The translations under genes and the position numbers were made by a program. The notes below the pieces were generated by a model. The model was not told the origin of the DNA. It searched no databases and saw only the letters and a program-made list of their open reading frames with translations. DNA of 64,000 bases from Rufibacter sp. XAAS-G3-1 (GTDB taxonomy: Bacteria; Bacteroidota; Bacteroidia; Cytophagales; Hymenobacteraceae): positions 186,001 through 250,000 of the forward strand of contig NZ_JABFAM010000005.1 in NCBI RefSeq assembly GCF_013623775.1, given 5' to 3'. This document shows, piece by piece, positions 1 to 9,000 of the stretch (positions are counted from its first letter, which is position 1; the number at the start of each line of letters is the position of its first letter).

Positions 1-810
1 AATTCTGTGCTGCTGGAAAGCCAGCGCATCATGCAGTTCATGCTCAAGCTGGGCAAAGTCCGCTATCCTTATAACCAAAGTTCGCTGGGCAGTATCTACA
101 AGGCCGAAGGACGGTTGGCGGAAGTGGAGAACATGCTGGTGATGAACGACAGCGAGATCACTAGGATGAACATCCAGCTGAACCTGCTGATGAACCTGCC
201 GCCGGAAACCCGCTTCCGCATTGATACCACGGTTCAAACCTCGGTGCTGACGGTTCTGCCCGACACCGTCTCCTTAAGTGCCGCCCGCAGCGACATCCGC
301 CAACTAGACCGCACCATTGAATCCATGCAACTCAACCTACGGTTGGAGAACCTACAGCGGAAGCCCGATTTCGGGATACGGTTCGAGAACATGATGCCCC
401 GCGACAAGATGATGCCCCAGGTGTTCACCGTGATGGGGATGGTGTCTATTCCCATCGCGCCCTGGTCTTCCAAGATGTACAAGGCCAACGGCAAAGCCAT
501 GCACCTAGAGATACAGGGCATGCAGAAAGGGCGGGAGAACCTGATGAACGAGGCGCGCAACATGGTGGCCAGCATGGCTCTGGAACTGCAGACCAAGCGC
601 ATCCAAGTGCAGAACTACGAGCAGAAGATCATCCCGGCTTTGCGGCGCAACTATGAAACCACGCTCCTCAGCTATGAACAGAACACGGGGCAGCTGCCGC
701 TGGTGATTGATGCCTGGGAAGCCTTGAACATGGCGCAAATGGAATACCTCAACAACCTGGAGCAACTCTACCTGATAGGTGTCAATTATGAGAAAGAACT
801 GGAAAAATAA
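1..810 (+). CDS. TolC/CusC-like outer-membrane efflux protein (5' truncated)
   Basis: The reading frame is open from the first base, so the start lies upstream of the window; 269 residues are visible. The visible part is the long, helix-rich C-terminal half of an outer-membrane efflux protein (OEP/TolC family), with the Gln/Asn/Glu-rich heptad pattern of the periplasmic tunnel and a final segment ending in YEKELEK. These proteins form the outer-membrane duct of tripartite RND pumps. The adaptor gene that follows starts 23 nt before this stop, so they are translationally coupled. The neighbouring metal-binding adaptors suggest export of Cu, Ag, Co, Zn or Cd. The RND pump gene is presumably just upstream, outside the window. 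Confidence 0.85.
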   Translation, partial: NSVLLESQRIMQFMLKLGKVRYPYNQSSLGSIYKAEGRLAEVENMLVMNDSEITRMNIQLNLLMNLPPETRFRIDTTVQTSVLTVLPDTVSLSAARSDIRQLDRTIESMQLNLRLENLQRKPDFGIRFENMMPRDKMMPQVFTVMGMVSIPIAPWSSKMYKANGKAMHLEIQGMQKGRENLMNEARNMVASMALELQTKRIQVQNYEQKIIPALRRNYETTLLSYEQNTGQLPLVIDAWEALNMAQMEYLNNLEQLYLIGVNYEKELEK

Positions 811-2131
811 AGTAAGATGGCTGCTGGTTTTGCTGGTGCCACTCACTTTCTCCGCCTGCCAGGACAAAAGCCACGAAGAAGCCGAAGCTGCCCATGCCCT
901 GGAATACACCTGCCCCATGCACCCGCAGATTGGGCAGGACAAACCCGGTTCCTGCCCCATCTGTGGGATGGACTTGGTAGCCAAACAGCTGGCCAATGCC
1001 CCCACCGTGGCCGTCAGCTCAGACCTGGATTATCTGCTGCAACCCACCAACCAAGCGGTGGTCTCCTCCATTCAGACCACCCAGCCGGTGCAGCGGCAAG
1101 TAGAGAACGAGATTACCATGAGCGGGGTGGTAACCTATGACACGCGCCGCCAATACCTGATTCCGGCCCGTTTTGGGGGAAGAGTGGAAAAACTGTACGT
1201 ACAGTTCAACTACCAGCCGGTACGCAAAGGGCAGAAGTTGTACGATATCTACAGCCCAGAGCTGGTGACGGCGCAGAAAGAACTGCTGTACCTCCTGCAA
1301 AATGATGCTGGCAATTCAACCCTGATCGCCGGGGCGCGGCAGAAGCTTCGCTTGCTGGGTGCCACGGAAGCCCAGATCAAACAACTGACCCGGACGGGCC
1401 GGGAATCCTATACCTTCTCGGTGTACAGCCCTTACACGGGGTACGTGCTGGACCCTTCCGTGACGGCGGCTCCCACCCTTGCCCCTGCCAATGCTAGTAG
1501 TGGAGATGGAATGGGCGGCATGGGAAGCTCCTCCAGCCCGGGTGGTACTGCGGGCGGCGGAAGTATAACAGCGGCACCTGCGCAGGGTACGGGTTTTGCC
1601 ATCCGGGAAGGCATGTACGTGACCACCGGGCAGGCCCTGCTCAAAGTGGTAGACGCCTCGCAGGTGTGGGCCCAGTTCAACGTGCCCAGCGGCTTGGTGG
1701 GCCAGCTCCGGAAAGGAACCCCTATCACCATCACCTTCAACCAACAGCCCGGCGGCGACCCGGTGCAGTCCACCGTGAACCTGGTGGAGCCGGTCTATGA
1801 GGCCGGGCAGAACTTTGCCCAGGTTAGGGCTTCGCTCCCGGCGCGGGGAAAATCCATTTTGATCGGCCAACTCCTCACGGGCAAAACCGCTTACAGCACC
1901 GGCGCAGCCTTATGGGTTCCCCAAGAGGCGGTACTGGACTTAGGCACCCAGTCCGTCGCCTTCCTTAAAGTCAAGGGGGTATTCAAGCCAACGGCTGTCC
2001 AGGTGGGGCAGCGCGCCCACGGTCAGGTAGAGGTGCCCCAGGGCTTAACTGCTCAGGACGTAATTGCCGCCAATGCCCAGTTTCTGGTGGACAGCGAAAG
2101 TTTTATCAGGGTAACAGACAACGACAGATGA
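788..2131 (+). CDS. RND efflux periplasmic adaptor (CusB-like) with heavy-metal-binding domain
   Basis: A 447-residue lipoprotein: hydrophobic leader, lipobox ending LTFSAC with Cys24, then an HMBD of the form YTCPMHPQI...PGSCPICGMDL at about residues 40-64. The rest has the barrel-sandwich and beta-barrel architecture of HlyD/CusB membrane-fusion proteins, broken at about residues 235-260 by a Gly/Ser/Met-rich insert. The adaptor would bridge the inner-membrane RND pump and the TolC duct and may hand over metal through the HMBD. I chose ATG 788 over the in-frame GTG at 779 because it gives a clean signal peptide. It overlaps the upstream stop by 23 nt and the downstream start by 4 nt. Substrate is inferred, not seen. 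Confidence 0.88.
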   Translation: MRKNWKNKVRWLLVLLVPLTFSACQDKSHEEAEAAHALEYTCPMHPQIGQDKPGSCPICGMDLVAKQLANAPTVAVSSDLDYLLQPTNQAVVSSIQTTQPVQRQVENEITMSGVVTYDTRRQYLIPARFGGRVEKLYVQFNYQPVRKGQKLYDIYSPELVTAQKELLYLLQNDAGNSTLIAGARQKLRLLGATEAQIKQLTRTGRESYTFSVYSPYTGYVLDPSVTAAPTLAPANASSGDGMGGMGSSSSPGGTAGGGSITAAPAQGTGFAIREGMYVTTGQALLKVVDASQVWAQFNVPSGLVGQLRKGTPITITFNQQPGGDPVQSTVNLVEPVYEAGQNFAQVRASLPARGKSILIGQLLTGKTAYSTGAALWVPQEAVLDLGTQSVAFLKVKGVFKPTAVQVGQRAHGQVEVPQGLTAQDVIAANAQFLVDSESFIRVTDNDR

Positions 2132-3333
2132 AAAAGGCACAGAATACATTCCTCGTTTTCCTGGCGGCGCTCTTTTTGCTGTCCTGTGTTGAGCAGCACG
2201 AACACCACGAAACGGCAGAAGCGGGTACCACTTATACCTGTCCCATGCACCCCCAGATTGTTGAAGACGAACCGGGTTCCTGCCCCATCTGCAACATGGA
2301 CTTAGTACCGGTGAAAAAACAGGCCCCGGGAAGTACGGCGGCGAGCATCATGTTGAGTGATAACCAAATGAAGCTGGGGAACATAACGGCCCGGCCGGTT
2401 AGAATGGGGCAGGTGGGAAGCAGCACGATTCTTACGAGCCGGTTGGTGGTAGACCAAACCCAGGCTGACCTGATCAGTAGCCGGGCCACCGGCCGTATTG
2501 AGAGGCTGTACGTGAAGGAGACGGGCCAGCCCATCCGGAAGGGCCAGCCGCTGTATGACCTCTACAGCGAGTCCCTGCTCACCCTGGAACAGGAATACCT
2601 GCTGGCCTTAGATCAGGTGCAGGCATTCCCCGGGGAAACGCAGTTCGCCTCCATCCTGGAGGCCGCCAGAAGAAAGCTCTTGCTGACCGGGTTGACCAAT
2701 GCCCAGATCAACAGAATCGCCCGTTCCAAGCGCCTGGATGCCCGCATCACCTTTGCAGCCCCTGTCTCCGGCACGGTGACGGAGATAACCGCCGCCGAGG
2801 GAGTGTACGTGGCCGAGGGCAGCCCACTGTACCGGGTGAGCCGCCTCAACACCATCTGGGTAGAGGCCGAGCTGTACGCGCAGGAAACAAACCAAGTGAC
2901 GGTAGGCACTCCCGTGGAAGTAACCGTCCCCGGGGTATCCACCCCCTTGAAAACCAAAATCTCCTTCATCAACCCCGAGTTCCGGCAGAACAGCCAGGTG
3001 GTGGTGGCCAGGGCAGCGTTGCCTAACCCCAAAGGGACATTGATCCCCGGCACCCAGGCTACCATCCATCTGCCAGCCCCAGTAAACCGGGCCTTGACCC
3101 TTCCGCTGGATGCGGTAATCCGCAATTCCCAGGGAGCGCATGTCTGGGTGAGAACCGGGGAAAACACCTTCAGTCCCCGGATGGTGACCTTGGGCGAGGA
3201 AAGTGCCCACCAGGTGGCCATCGCCAGCGGACTGAGCACCAATGACACGGTTGTGGTCACGGGGGCTTACCTGCTTTACAGTGAGTTCGTCTTAAAGAAA
3301 GGCGCAGAACCTGTGGCGGGCCACAGCCATTGA
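2128..3333 (+). CDS. Second RND efflux adaptor (CusB-like) with heavy-metal-binding domain
   Basis: A 401-residue lipoprotein (LFLLSC lipobox, Cys20), followed by a His-rich linker (residues 24-27) and another HMBD at about residues 36-61 with CPMHPQI and PGSCPICNMDL. The remainder is a CusB-type membrane-fusion protein with lipoyl-like, barrel and membrane-proximal segments, ending in a His-containing tail (GHSH). It starts inside the stop of the preceding adaptor (ATGA overlap) and so is co-translated. The two adaptors are related but clearly diverged, and the second lacks the Gly/Ser insert. They could form a hetero-oligomeric adaptor ring or serve alternative pumps. Metal efflux is inferred from family. 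Confidence 0.87.
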   Translation: MKKAQNTFLVFLAALFLLSCVEQHEHHETAEAGTTYTCPMHPQIVEDEPGSCPICNMDLVPVKKQAPGSTAASIMLSDNQMKLGNITARPVRMGQVGSSTILTSRLVVDQTQADLISSRATGRIERLYVKETGQPIRKGQPLYDLYSESLLTLEQEYLLALDQVQAFPGETQFASILEAARRKLLLTGLTNAQINRIARSKRLDARITFAAPVSGTVTEITAAEGVYVAEGSPLYRVSRLNTIWVEAELYAQETNQVTVGTPVEVTVPGVSTPLKTKISFINPEFRQNSQVVVARAALPNPKGTLIPGTQATIHLPAPVNRALTLPLDAVIRNSQGAHVWVRTGENTFSPRMVTLGEESAHQVAIASGLSTNDTVVVTGAYLLYSEFVLKKGAEPVAGHSH

Positions 3334-3530
3334 CAAAGCAAGGGCCGCCAGTAGGTTAATTTGGCATGAAAGATTACAGCACTGATTACCAAGTTGGCCA
3401 GGATCTTCAACTTACTTCCATTCTCCTATAAGAATGATACGTGTGCAGGGCATTGGCAAACTTGCGGTAGGGTAATCTGACCTTCGCCGCGAGCCCTAGT
3501 CCCTCTCCTGGGGAGAGGAGCCCCGCTGAG

Positions 3531-3570
3531 GCGTTTTGGGGCTGCTTTTCAGAAAACAGGCTCAAAACGC
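3531..3570. repeat. Intergenic palindrome, copy 1
   Basis: Arms GCGTTTTGGGGCTGCTTTTC and GAAAACAGGCTCAAAACGC. About 200 nt after the second efflux adaptor. Confidence 0.8.
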
Positions 3571-3686
3571 GAACACCTGTGAGGTCTGTAAGACCTCACA
3601 GCAGTAGACCTACTATTATTGTTGTGCGCAGAGTTAGCGGGAGCGCTCTACGCACCCTTGGACAGCCAATCTCCTGATTGGCGAAC

Positions 3687-3848
3687 CATCGGCGCAGACG
3701 CTCGCAGGTCTAAAGACGCTACGAGGTCTTTTGAAGCGGGCGGCATCGCGGAAGCAGTCAGTTAGAAAGTACTGGCGCGAGACTCCAGTCTCGTGACCGG
3801 GGATGAAGCGAGTCTCCAGACTCGCTGGGAACCACCGGCAGGATGGTG
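3687..3848. repeat. Long intergenic repeat, family C, copy 1
   Basis: About 160 bp that matches 53571-53735 almost end to end, beginning CATCGGCGCAGACGCTCGCA and finishing CGGCAGGATG. Its centre differs: here it holds two short palindromes (GCGAGACTCCAGTCTCG and AGCGAGTCTCCAGACTCGCT). Partial copies lie at 16801-16850 and, inverted, at 26741-26773. Confidence 0.75.
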
Positions 3849-4215
3849 TAAAGTCAGGTTGGAGTAAAGTCAGGTTGGAGTACCATTCTAACAGCAGAAT
3901 GGAAGGAAATGATTGAAATTATGGTTCAGGGAAAGCTCACATTATCCATCCTGGCCACCATTGAACAAGCTACCGGCTACAACCTGCTTTAGGATCTTCC
4001 CGGGCGGCGGCAGACACTGGAGGTACGGGTGAATAATGAACCGGTTAGTTGATGGAGGAAATCCTGCCCAACAAAAATCTTTCTATAACGATGGGGCTAG
4101 GGACAATTCTTAGAAATTGGGTTGCTTCTTAAGGAGAGGCGCAAGCCAAGCCGGCCAAATGCCTTGGAGCTTATTGTGAAAGCTGCCCAAAAAGAAGTAA
4201 AATGTCTGTAAATGA

Positions 4216-4252
4216 AAAAAGCACTTACAAGTTTTACCTCGTAAGTGCTTTT
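4216..4252 (-). terminator. Rho-independent terminator of tRNA-Val
   Basis: On the minus strand an AGCACTTAC stem pairs with GTAAGTGCT and is followed by a T run. It lies just beyond the 3' end of the tRNA gene. Confidence 0.8.
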
Positions 4253-4260
4253 CTATGAAG

Positions 4261-4335
4261 TGGGGCGTGCTGGATTCGAACCAGCGACCCTCTGCTTGTA
4301 AGGCAGATGCTCTGAACCAGCTGAGCTAACACCCC
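4261..4335 (-). tRNA. tRNA-Val (anticodon TAC)
   Basis: Read on the minus strand, a 7-bp acceptor stem (GGGGTGT with GCGCCCC-type pairing), a D arm with AGCTCAGCTGG, an anticodon stem TCTGC/GCAGA around loop CTTACAA, and a T arm GCTGGTTCGAATCCAGC form a complete cloverleaf. The anticodon is TAC, which reads valine GTA codons. The discriminator base is A and CCA is not encoded, so it is added post-transcriptionally. It stands alone with its own terminator. Confidence 0.95.
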
Positions 4336-4508
4336 TTCTTTTTATTTTTGAAGACCTTTTGTTCCCGTTTGATGATGCAAATATGGGGGATGTTTTTTTA
4401 TCTACCAAATGATGTTCTCAAAAAATCGTTAAAATTTAGTAGAAACACTTCTTCATTGGAGACGTGCGTAGCTCAACGTATATTTAGCGGCTGAAAATCA
4501 GAAAGTTT

Positions 4509-7022
4509 GTGGGAAACAGGAAAAAGGTAACCCGATATTTTTTTTGGGGGGTAGCAGGAATTTTTTTGATCATGGCCTTGGCGGGTGGGGCGCTCGCTCT
4601 CTATCAAGATAAAATCATCCGGCTGTTTGTGGCCGAAGCCAACCAACACATCAAGACCAAAATTGCGGTAGAGAAGATAGAGGTGACCTGGTGGGAACAG
4701 TTTCCGCAGGTGGCCATTAGGCTGCAGAACGTAGAGGTGACGGAAGCCGTGCCCGGCAGTACCGCGCCTTTGGCCAAACTGAAGAACGTGTACGCCACCT
4801 TTTATCCCTGGGATCTCTTGGGCAGTTCTTACCGCATCAGGGAAATTCATTTAGAGGACGGGGAGGTACACGCCAGAATACTGGCCAACGGAAAGGTGAA
4901 TTACCGCTTCTTCCAAAGCGCAGATACGGTACAAAGTGAGACCATGCAGTTCCACCTGCAGCACATTGTCCTCAAGCATGTGCACGTCACGTACCAAGAC
5001 GCTCCCCGCAGGCAGGTGTATGACGTTCACGCGCGCGCGCTAAGGGCCGCGCTGGAAATGGAAGGATCAGTCCTGCAGCTGGAAGCCAGCGGGAACACGC
5101 GCATCAAGAACATCAGAATTGGGCTTAACGAGTTCCTGAATGGGAAAGAAGTGACTCTGGCTAGCAGGCTCAGCATTCATACAGAGCGGCAGACCATTAC
5201 CCTTCAGCCTTCAGAGGTACAGATAGGGAAAGCAGTGTACCAGTTGGGCGGCCAGATTGCGTACCGGCAGAAAACGCAGGTAAACTTAACCGTGAACGGC
5301 AAGAACACCCAGGTGCAGTCACTATTGGCTTTGTTGCCAGCCCGGTATTCAAACCAATTTGGCCAATACCAAAGCGACGGCGATGTCTACTTCAAAGGCA
5401 AGGTGAAAGGCGAGGTGTCTTCCCAAAAGAACCCGTTCCTGGATTTTGAGTTTGGGGCTAGGGATGCCTCTTTTTACCACCCAGGCTCCCGGGAGAAAGT
5501 GGAAGGGGTAACGCTGGTGGGCCGCTTCACGAACGGGGCGCAGCGGAACAGCCAGACCTCCCGGCTGGAGGTCCGCCAGATACAGGGCCGCCTGCGCGGG
5601 AAACCCTTCAGCGGAGAGGTCATCTACCAAAACTTCGTCAACCCAGACCTACACCTAAACGTAAATGCCCAGCTAGACGTGGCCAGCGTTTTGGGGCTGT
5701 TTCCGGGAAAACACCTTGAAAAGGGAAGCGGGCAGGCGCAGGTGCGATTCGCCTTTACGGGGAACCTGCGCACGTTCCGGGCGAACCCTGTTAGCCCCGC
5801 CATTAAAGCCCGCGGCGAAGCCACGCTACGGCAGGTGAGTCTACAGTTTCGGCAGCATCCCATCTTGTTTAAGGGCTTCAATGGTACCTTGTTGCTTAAG
5901 AAGAATGACGTAGCGGTTTCAAAGGTCAAGGGCAAAATAGGCGACTCAGACCTTCTGGTGAACGGGTATTTTAAGAATGCGCTGGCCTGGCTTTTCTTTA
6001 AAGGGCAAAAGCTTAGGATAGAGGCCGATGTGGCTTCCCGGTTCCTGAACGTAAACCAGATTCTGGCGGCTTCCGCCGAAATGGGCAGTAGTGCCACGGC
6101 GGCGCCTGGTGAAAAAGGCGGCTCTGGGGCGTATGCCTTCAACATGCCAGCCCAGTTGGAGCTAGACCTGAATACCTCCGTCCAGCGGTTGACGTTCCGG
6201 CGGTTTAGGGGCCGTCAGTTGTCCGGGCGCATCCAACTCAAGGACAAGGTGCTGACCACGCCGGGCATGGCCATGCAGGGCGTGGGTGGGCGCTTTAGAG
6301 TAGCTGGTCGCATGGACGCCCGCAGCCCCCTGATTAAGGTGACTTCCACGGCCCACCTGGAGAACATCAACGTAGATAGCCTTTTCTACGTGTTTGAAGA
6401 TTTTGGGCAGACGTTTATCATGCAGCGGCACCTGCGCGGTGAACTCACAGCCCAGATTACGTCAGACACCTACCTGGATCATCGCCTCAGGCCCCGCACA
6501 GACCTAGTGCGGGCCGAGGTCAAGACCACCCTCCGGAACGGGCAGTTGATCAACTTTGCCCCCATGCAGAAGCTCAGCCTTTTTGTAAAACGCGGGGAGT
6601 TGGCAAATCTTCGGTTCTCAGAGATGAAGAACAACTTTTACATCAAGAACCGCATCGTGTACATTCCAGAGATGGAGATCAAATCCAACACCAGCCGGTT
6701 GTCAACGATTACCGTCTCGGGCACGCACACTTTTGACCAACTCATGGATTACCGCGTGCGCATCCCGCTCAAAAGCCAGCGCCGCGACAAAGATGAGCGC
6801 TTTGGGGTAATCGCCACCAGTTCCGCCAACAACCCCAACCTTTTCCTCACCATCAAAGGCAAGGAGGGCAACTTCAAAGTGGCCTATGACCAGCAGAGAG
6901 TAAGGCAGAAAGTTGCCGCAGACCTGAAGCGAGAGAAAAAAGTAGTCAAGGATATCTTGCGGGGCAAGAAGAAAGAGGAAGAGAAAAGAGTAAAGCCTTC
7001 GGCGGAATACTTTGAGTTCTGA
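4509..7022 (+). CDS. AsmA family protein
   Basis: An 837-residue protein with one N-terminal membrane anchor (about residues 11-31) followed by a long beta-rich periplasmic region of the AsmA/TamB/YicH type. The N-terminal AsmA part has the typical IRLQNVEVTE and DLLGSSYRIREIHLEDGEV segments; the AsmA-like C-terminal region, at roughly residues 560-790, has FAPMQKLSLFV and STITVSGTHTFDQLMDYRV. These proteins are bridge-like lipid carriers or outer-membrane assembly factors; the exact role here is inferred. A Lys/Arg-rich tail ends the protein. The start is a GTG with no usable ATG upstream. A copy of the palindrome family falls inside the gene (5687-5723) and another follows 15 nt after the stop. 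Confidence 0.85.
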   Translation: MGNRKKVTRYFFWGVAGIFLIMALAGGALALYQDKIIRLFVAEANQHIKTKIAVEKIEVTWWEQFPQVAIRLQNVEVTEAVPGSTAPLAKLKNVYATFYPWDLLGSSYRIREIHLEDGEVHARILANGKVNYRFFQSADTVQSETMQFHLQHIVLKHVHVTYQDAPRRQVYDVHARALRAALEMEGSVLQLEASGNTRIKNIRIGLNEFLNGKEVTLASRLSIHTERQTITLQPSEVQIGKAVYQLGGQIAYRQKTQVNLTVNGKNTQVQSLLALLPARYSNQFGQYQSDGDVYFKGKVKGEVSSQKNPFLDFEFGARDASFYHPGSREKVEGVTLVGRFTNGAQRNSQTSRLEVRQIQGRLRGKPFSGEVIYQNFVNPDLHLNVNAQLDVASVLGLFPGKHLEKGSGQAQVRFAFTGNLRTFRANPVSPAIKARGEATLRQVSLQFRQHPILFKGFNGTLLLKKNDVAVSKVKGKIGDSDLLVNGYFKNALAWLFFKGQKLRIEADVASRFLNVNQILAASAEMGSSATAAPGEKGGSGAYAFNMPAQLELDLNTSVQRLTFRRFRGRQLSGRIQLKDKVLTTPGMAMQGVGGRFRVAGRMDARSPLIKVTSTAHLENINVDSLFYVFEDFGQTFIMQRHLRGELTAQITSDTYLDHRLRPRTDLVRAEVKTTLRNGQLINFAPMQKLSLFVKRGELANLRFSEMKNNFYIKNRIVYIPEMEIKSNTSRLSTITVSGTHTFDQLMDYRVRIPLKSQRRDKDERFGVIATSSANNPNLFLTIKGKEGNFKVAYDQQRVRQKVAADLKREKKVVKDILRGKKKEEEKRVKPSAEYFEF
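5687..5723. repeat. Palindrome-family match inside the AsmA-like gene
   Basis: Left arm CGTTTTGGGGCTGTTTCC and right arm GGGAAAACACCTTGAAAAG pair if one base is bulged and G-U pairs are allowed on the coding strand. It encodes VLGLFPGKHLEKG in frame. Chance resemblance is possible. Confidence 0.45.
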
Positions 7023-7037
7023 GAAAGAGGCAAGTGG

Positions 7038-7075
7038 CGTTTTAAGGCTTTTTTCTAGAAAGTAGGCTATAAACG
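7038..7075. repeat. Intergenic palindrome, copy 2
   Basis: Degenerate copy, CGTTTTAAGGCTTTTTTC and GAAAGTAGGCTATAAACG, 15 nt after the AsmA-like stop. Confidence 0.65.
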
Positions 7076-7297
7076 TTGACGCAACTTATACTTTGAGAGC
7101 TATATATTATATTCGGTAGTTCAGTTACGGTTATCTGTCAAAAACGGATGTAAACAGGATGTTTCAGTCTAACCATAGGGCTGATAACCGGAGTTGTTCC
7201 TTATACAAGGTAGTTGGTGGTAATAAATAACATGAAAGTTTTATGGAAATTAGGCAAATAATGAATCTATATCTGACAAGCTATTTCCTATAACTAA

Positions 7298-7954
7298 ATG
7301 AAAAAGATAATACTTACCATAGTCCTTCTACATCTTTATACATTCACTTTCGGTTGCATGTGTACTAAAGCTCCTGAAACTACCTTAGAAGACTGGGCGA
7401 AAAGTGATTTAATTCTTATAGGAAAAGCAACTGAAATAATTGAGAACTCAAGGTTATTCGACAAAGGTGGACAGCAACTAAGAATCATCAACTTCCAAAT
7501 ATTGGAGGGCTTTAAAAATATTGAGAAAGAGCAGAGAATAATTTCTTTTGACTATTCAGACAATTCCTGTCAGTATACTTTTGAGGTCGGTAAAACATAT
7601 GTTATTTACGGACATCAAATGCCCTCTGGACTAGCTTTTACAAATTCTTGCACAAACACTAGGAAACTTCCCGACAGCTTCGCACAACTTCCAGCGATAA
7701 AAGAGCTAAGGGAAATTTCTAAAGAAAAGGACATTAAACAGCCGAAGGGGCAAACTTTCGCAATGATTGAAACCTCGACTTTAGAAAAGCTCCAAAGAGA
7801 TGGTAGCGAACTTGCAGAGTCAAAGGATAGGATAAAGTATTTGTATTATGCTCTTGGCGTCTCAGCATTTTTTAATGTCATTTTAGGTATTCTGGCATAT
7901 AAAAAGAGAAAAATTACTACCACCAACATTGTGTTCTATGGTAAAAGCAAGTAA
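7298..7954 (+). CDS. Secreted NTR/TIMP-like domain protein with C-terminal membrane anchor
   Basis: 218 residues. A signal peptide runs to about residue 19, and the mature protein opens with Cys-Met-Cys. The pattern CMC...DLILIGKATEI, a later SCQYTFEVGKTYVIYG and a further SCTNTRKL resembles the netrin/tissue-inhibitor-of-metalloproteinase fold, in which an N-terminal Cys pair is disulfide-bonded to distant cysteines. A hydrophobic segment (about residues 184-204) followed by Lys/Arg suggests a C-terminal anchor. The gene is distinctly AT-rich compared with its neighbours, which suggests transfer. Function unknown; the fold call is by pattern only. The IS110 element begins shortly after its stop. 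Confidence 0.6.
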   Translation: MKKIILTIVLLHLYTFTFGCMCTKAPETTLEDWAKSDLILIGKATEIIENSRLFDKGGQQLRIINFQILEGFKNIEKEQRIISFDYSDNSCQYTFEVGKTYVIYGHQMPSGLAFTNSCTNTRKLPDSFAQLPAIKELREISKEKDIKQPKGQTFAMIETSTLEKLQRDGSELAESKDRIKYLYYALGVSAFFNVILGILAYKKRKITTTNIVFYGKSK

Positions 7955-7994
7955 AACCGCATAAATTTACCAAGAACCGATTCCTGAAGTCTTC

Positions 7995-8990
7995 TCACAC
8001 CTGTAGGCACACGTAGGGCGTGTTGCGCTGGATGACGGCGAACATGCGGCTCACTATTTTGTTCTTGATGGCGTTCAAGACGGCCATGGGGTGCTTGCCC
8101 TCCGCCGTTTTCCTCTCATAGTACTTCCGGTACTCGTTGCCCGCCTTGATGCTGGTCAAGGCGCCCATGGTCAGGAGGGCCTTTATCTTCTTGTTGGCGA
8201 TCTTGGACACCTTGGTCCTTCCTTTCACGCTGGTGCCTGAGCTGTACCTGAAGGGCGCAAGGCCTGCGTAGCAGGAGAACTTGCGCCAGCAGGGGAAGCG
8301 GGTGAAGCCCCTGGTGAGCACGAGCATCTGGTTGGCCGTCTGCTCACCCACGCCCGGCACCGTGCACAGAAGCTCCTTCTTCTCCCTCAGTTCCTGGCGC
8401 TCTGCGATCCTGCGGTTTATCTCCGCCTGCACCTCCTTCAGCTTCTTGTCCAGCAGCGCCACCATCTCCTTCTCGACCTTCAGCAGGAACCTCATGTCCA
8501 GGCAGCCCTCCAATACTTTCAATTCCTTGATTCGGGTCTTATGCGCCGACTTTTCCTTCAGCAGCCGCTCCCGCTGGGAGGAGAGCTGGCCCAACTCCAG
8601 AAGAAGGCATGGGGCGGCTTGGCCGAAGGTGAGCTCGTCCAGGTTCCTTTTCAGGTAGCGGGCGATCATCAGCGGGTCCGCCTGGTCGTCCTTGCCCCGG
8701 ACGATGCCCATGGAGCGCCTGATGCGGTAGGCGTTCTCCGAGACGAATCTGAGCCCCTTCTCCGAGAGGAATCTGCCCAGGCCGACGGAGTAGACGCCCG
8801 TGTCCTCGAAGCCGAGGATAAGGCCGTGGTCCGGGCCGGGGCAGAGCTTGGCGGCCCATCTGGCCAGTTGGCCGAAGCCAGCCTTTGTGTTCTTGAATTG
8901 GGAGTGGCAGTGCCCGTTGTCGGGGAAAAGGGCGGTGGCATCCAGCGTTAGCTTGCTGACGTCGATGCCGATGAAAAGGTTTTTTTCCAT
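7995..8990 (-). CDS. IS110-family transposase (DEDD/serine type)
   Basis: 331 residues, full length for the family. The N-terminal RuvC-like DEDD domain shows D10 in IGIDVSK, E62 in GFEDTGVY and D102/D105 in GKDDQADP; a coiled coil follows (about residues 125-210). The C-terminal domain carries LCTVPGVGEQTA and the conserved serine in YSSGTSVKGRTK (Ser250/251), then KAGNEYRKYYERK. These recombinases insert DNA through a composite active site and, in characterised members, are guided by an element-encoded bridge RNA. No frameshift or stop is seen, so it is probably intact. Confidence 0.93.
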   Translation of the reverse strand: MEKNLFIGIDVSKLTLDATALFPDNGHCHSQFKNTKAGFGQLARWAAKLCPGPDHGLILGFEDTGVYSVGLGRFLSEKGLRFVSENAYRIRRSMGIVRGKDDQADPLMIARYLKRNLDELTFGQAAPCLLLELGQLSSQRERLLKEKSAHKTRIKELKVLEGCLDMRFLLKVEKEMVALLDKKLKEVQAEINRRIAERQELREKKELLCTVPGVGEQTANQMLVLTRGFTRFPCWRKFSCYAGLAPFRYSSGTSVKGRTKVSKIANKKIKALLTMGALTSIKAGNEYRKYYERKTAEGKHPMAVLNAIKNKIVSRMFAVIQRNTPYVCLQV

Positions 8991-9000
8991 ATCTTTCTTC

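Larger units (their letters stand above)
3334..4260. other. Long gene-free stretch: several repeat types and a possible gene relic
   Basis: No supportable gene. The stretch holds a GGGAGAGGAG-type inverted repeat (3498-3520), a palindrome-family copy (3531-3570), a perfect 11-bp-arm hairpin built on CTGTGAGGTCT (3577-3601), a GCCAATC/GATTGGC hairpin (3665-3682) and a long repeat shared with 53571-53735 (3687-3848). At 3907-3990 a 27-codon open stretch contains KLTLSILATIEQATGY, which resembles the STN domain of TonB receptors or anti-sigma factors and is probably a decayed fragment. Confidence 0.6.
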
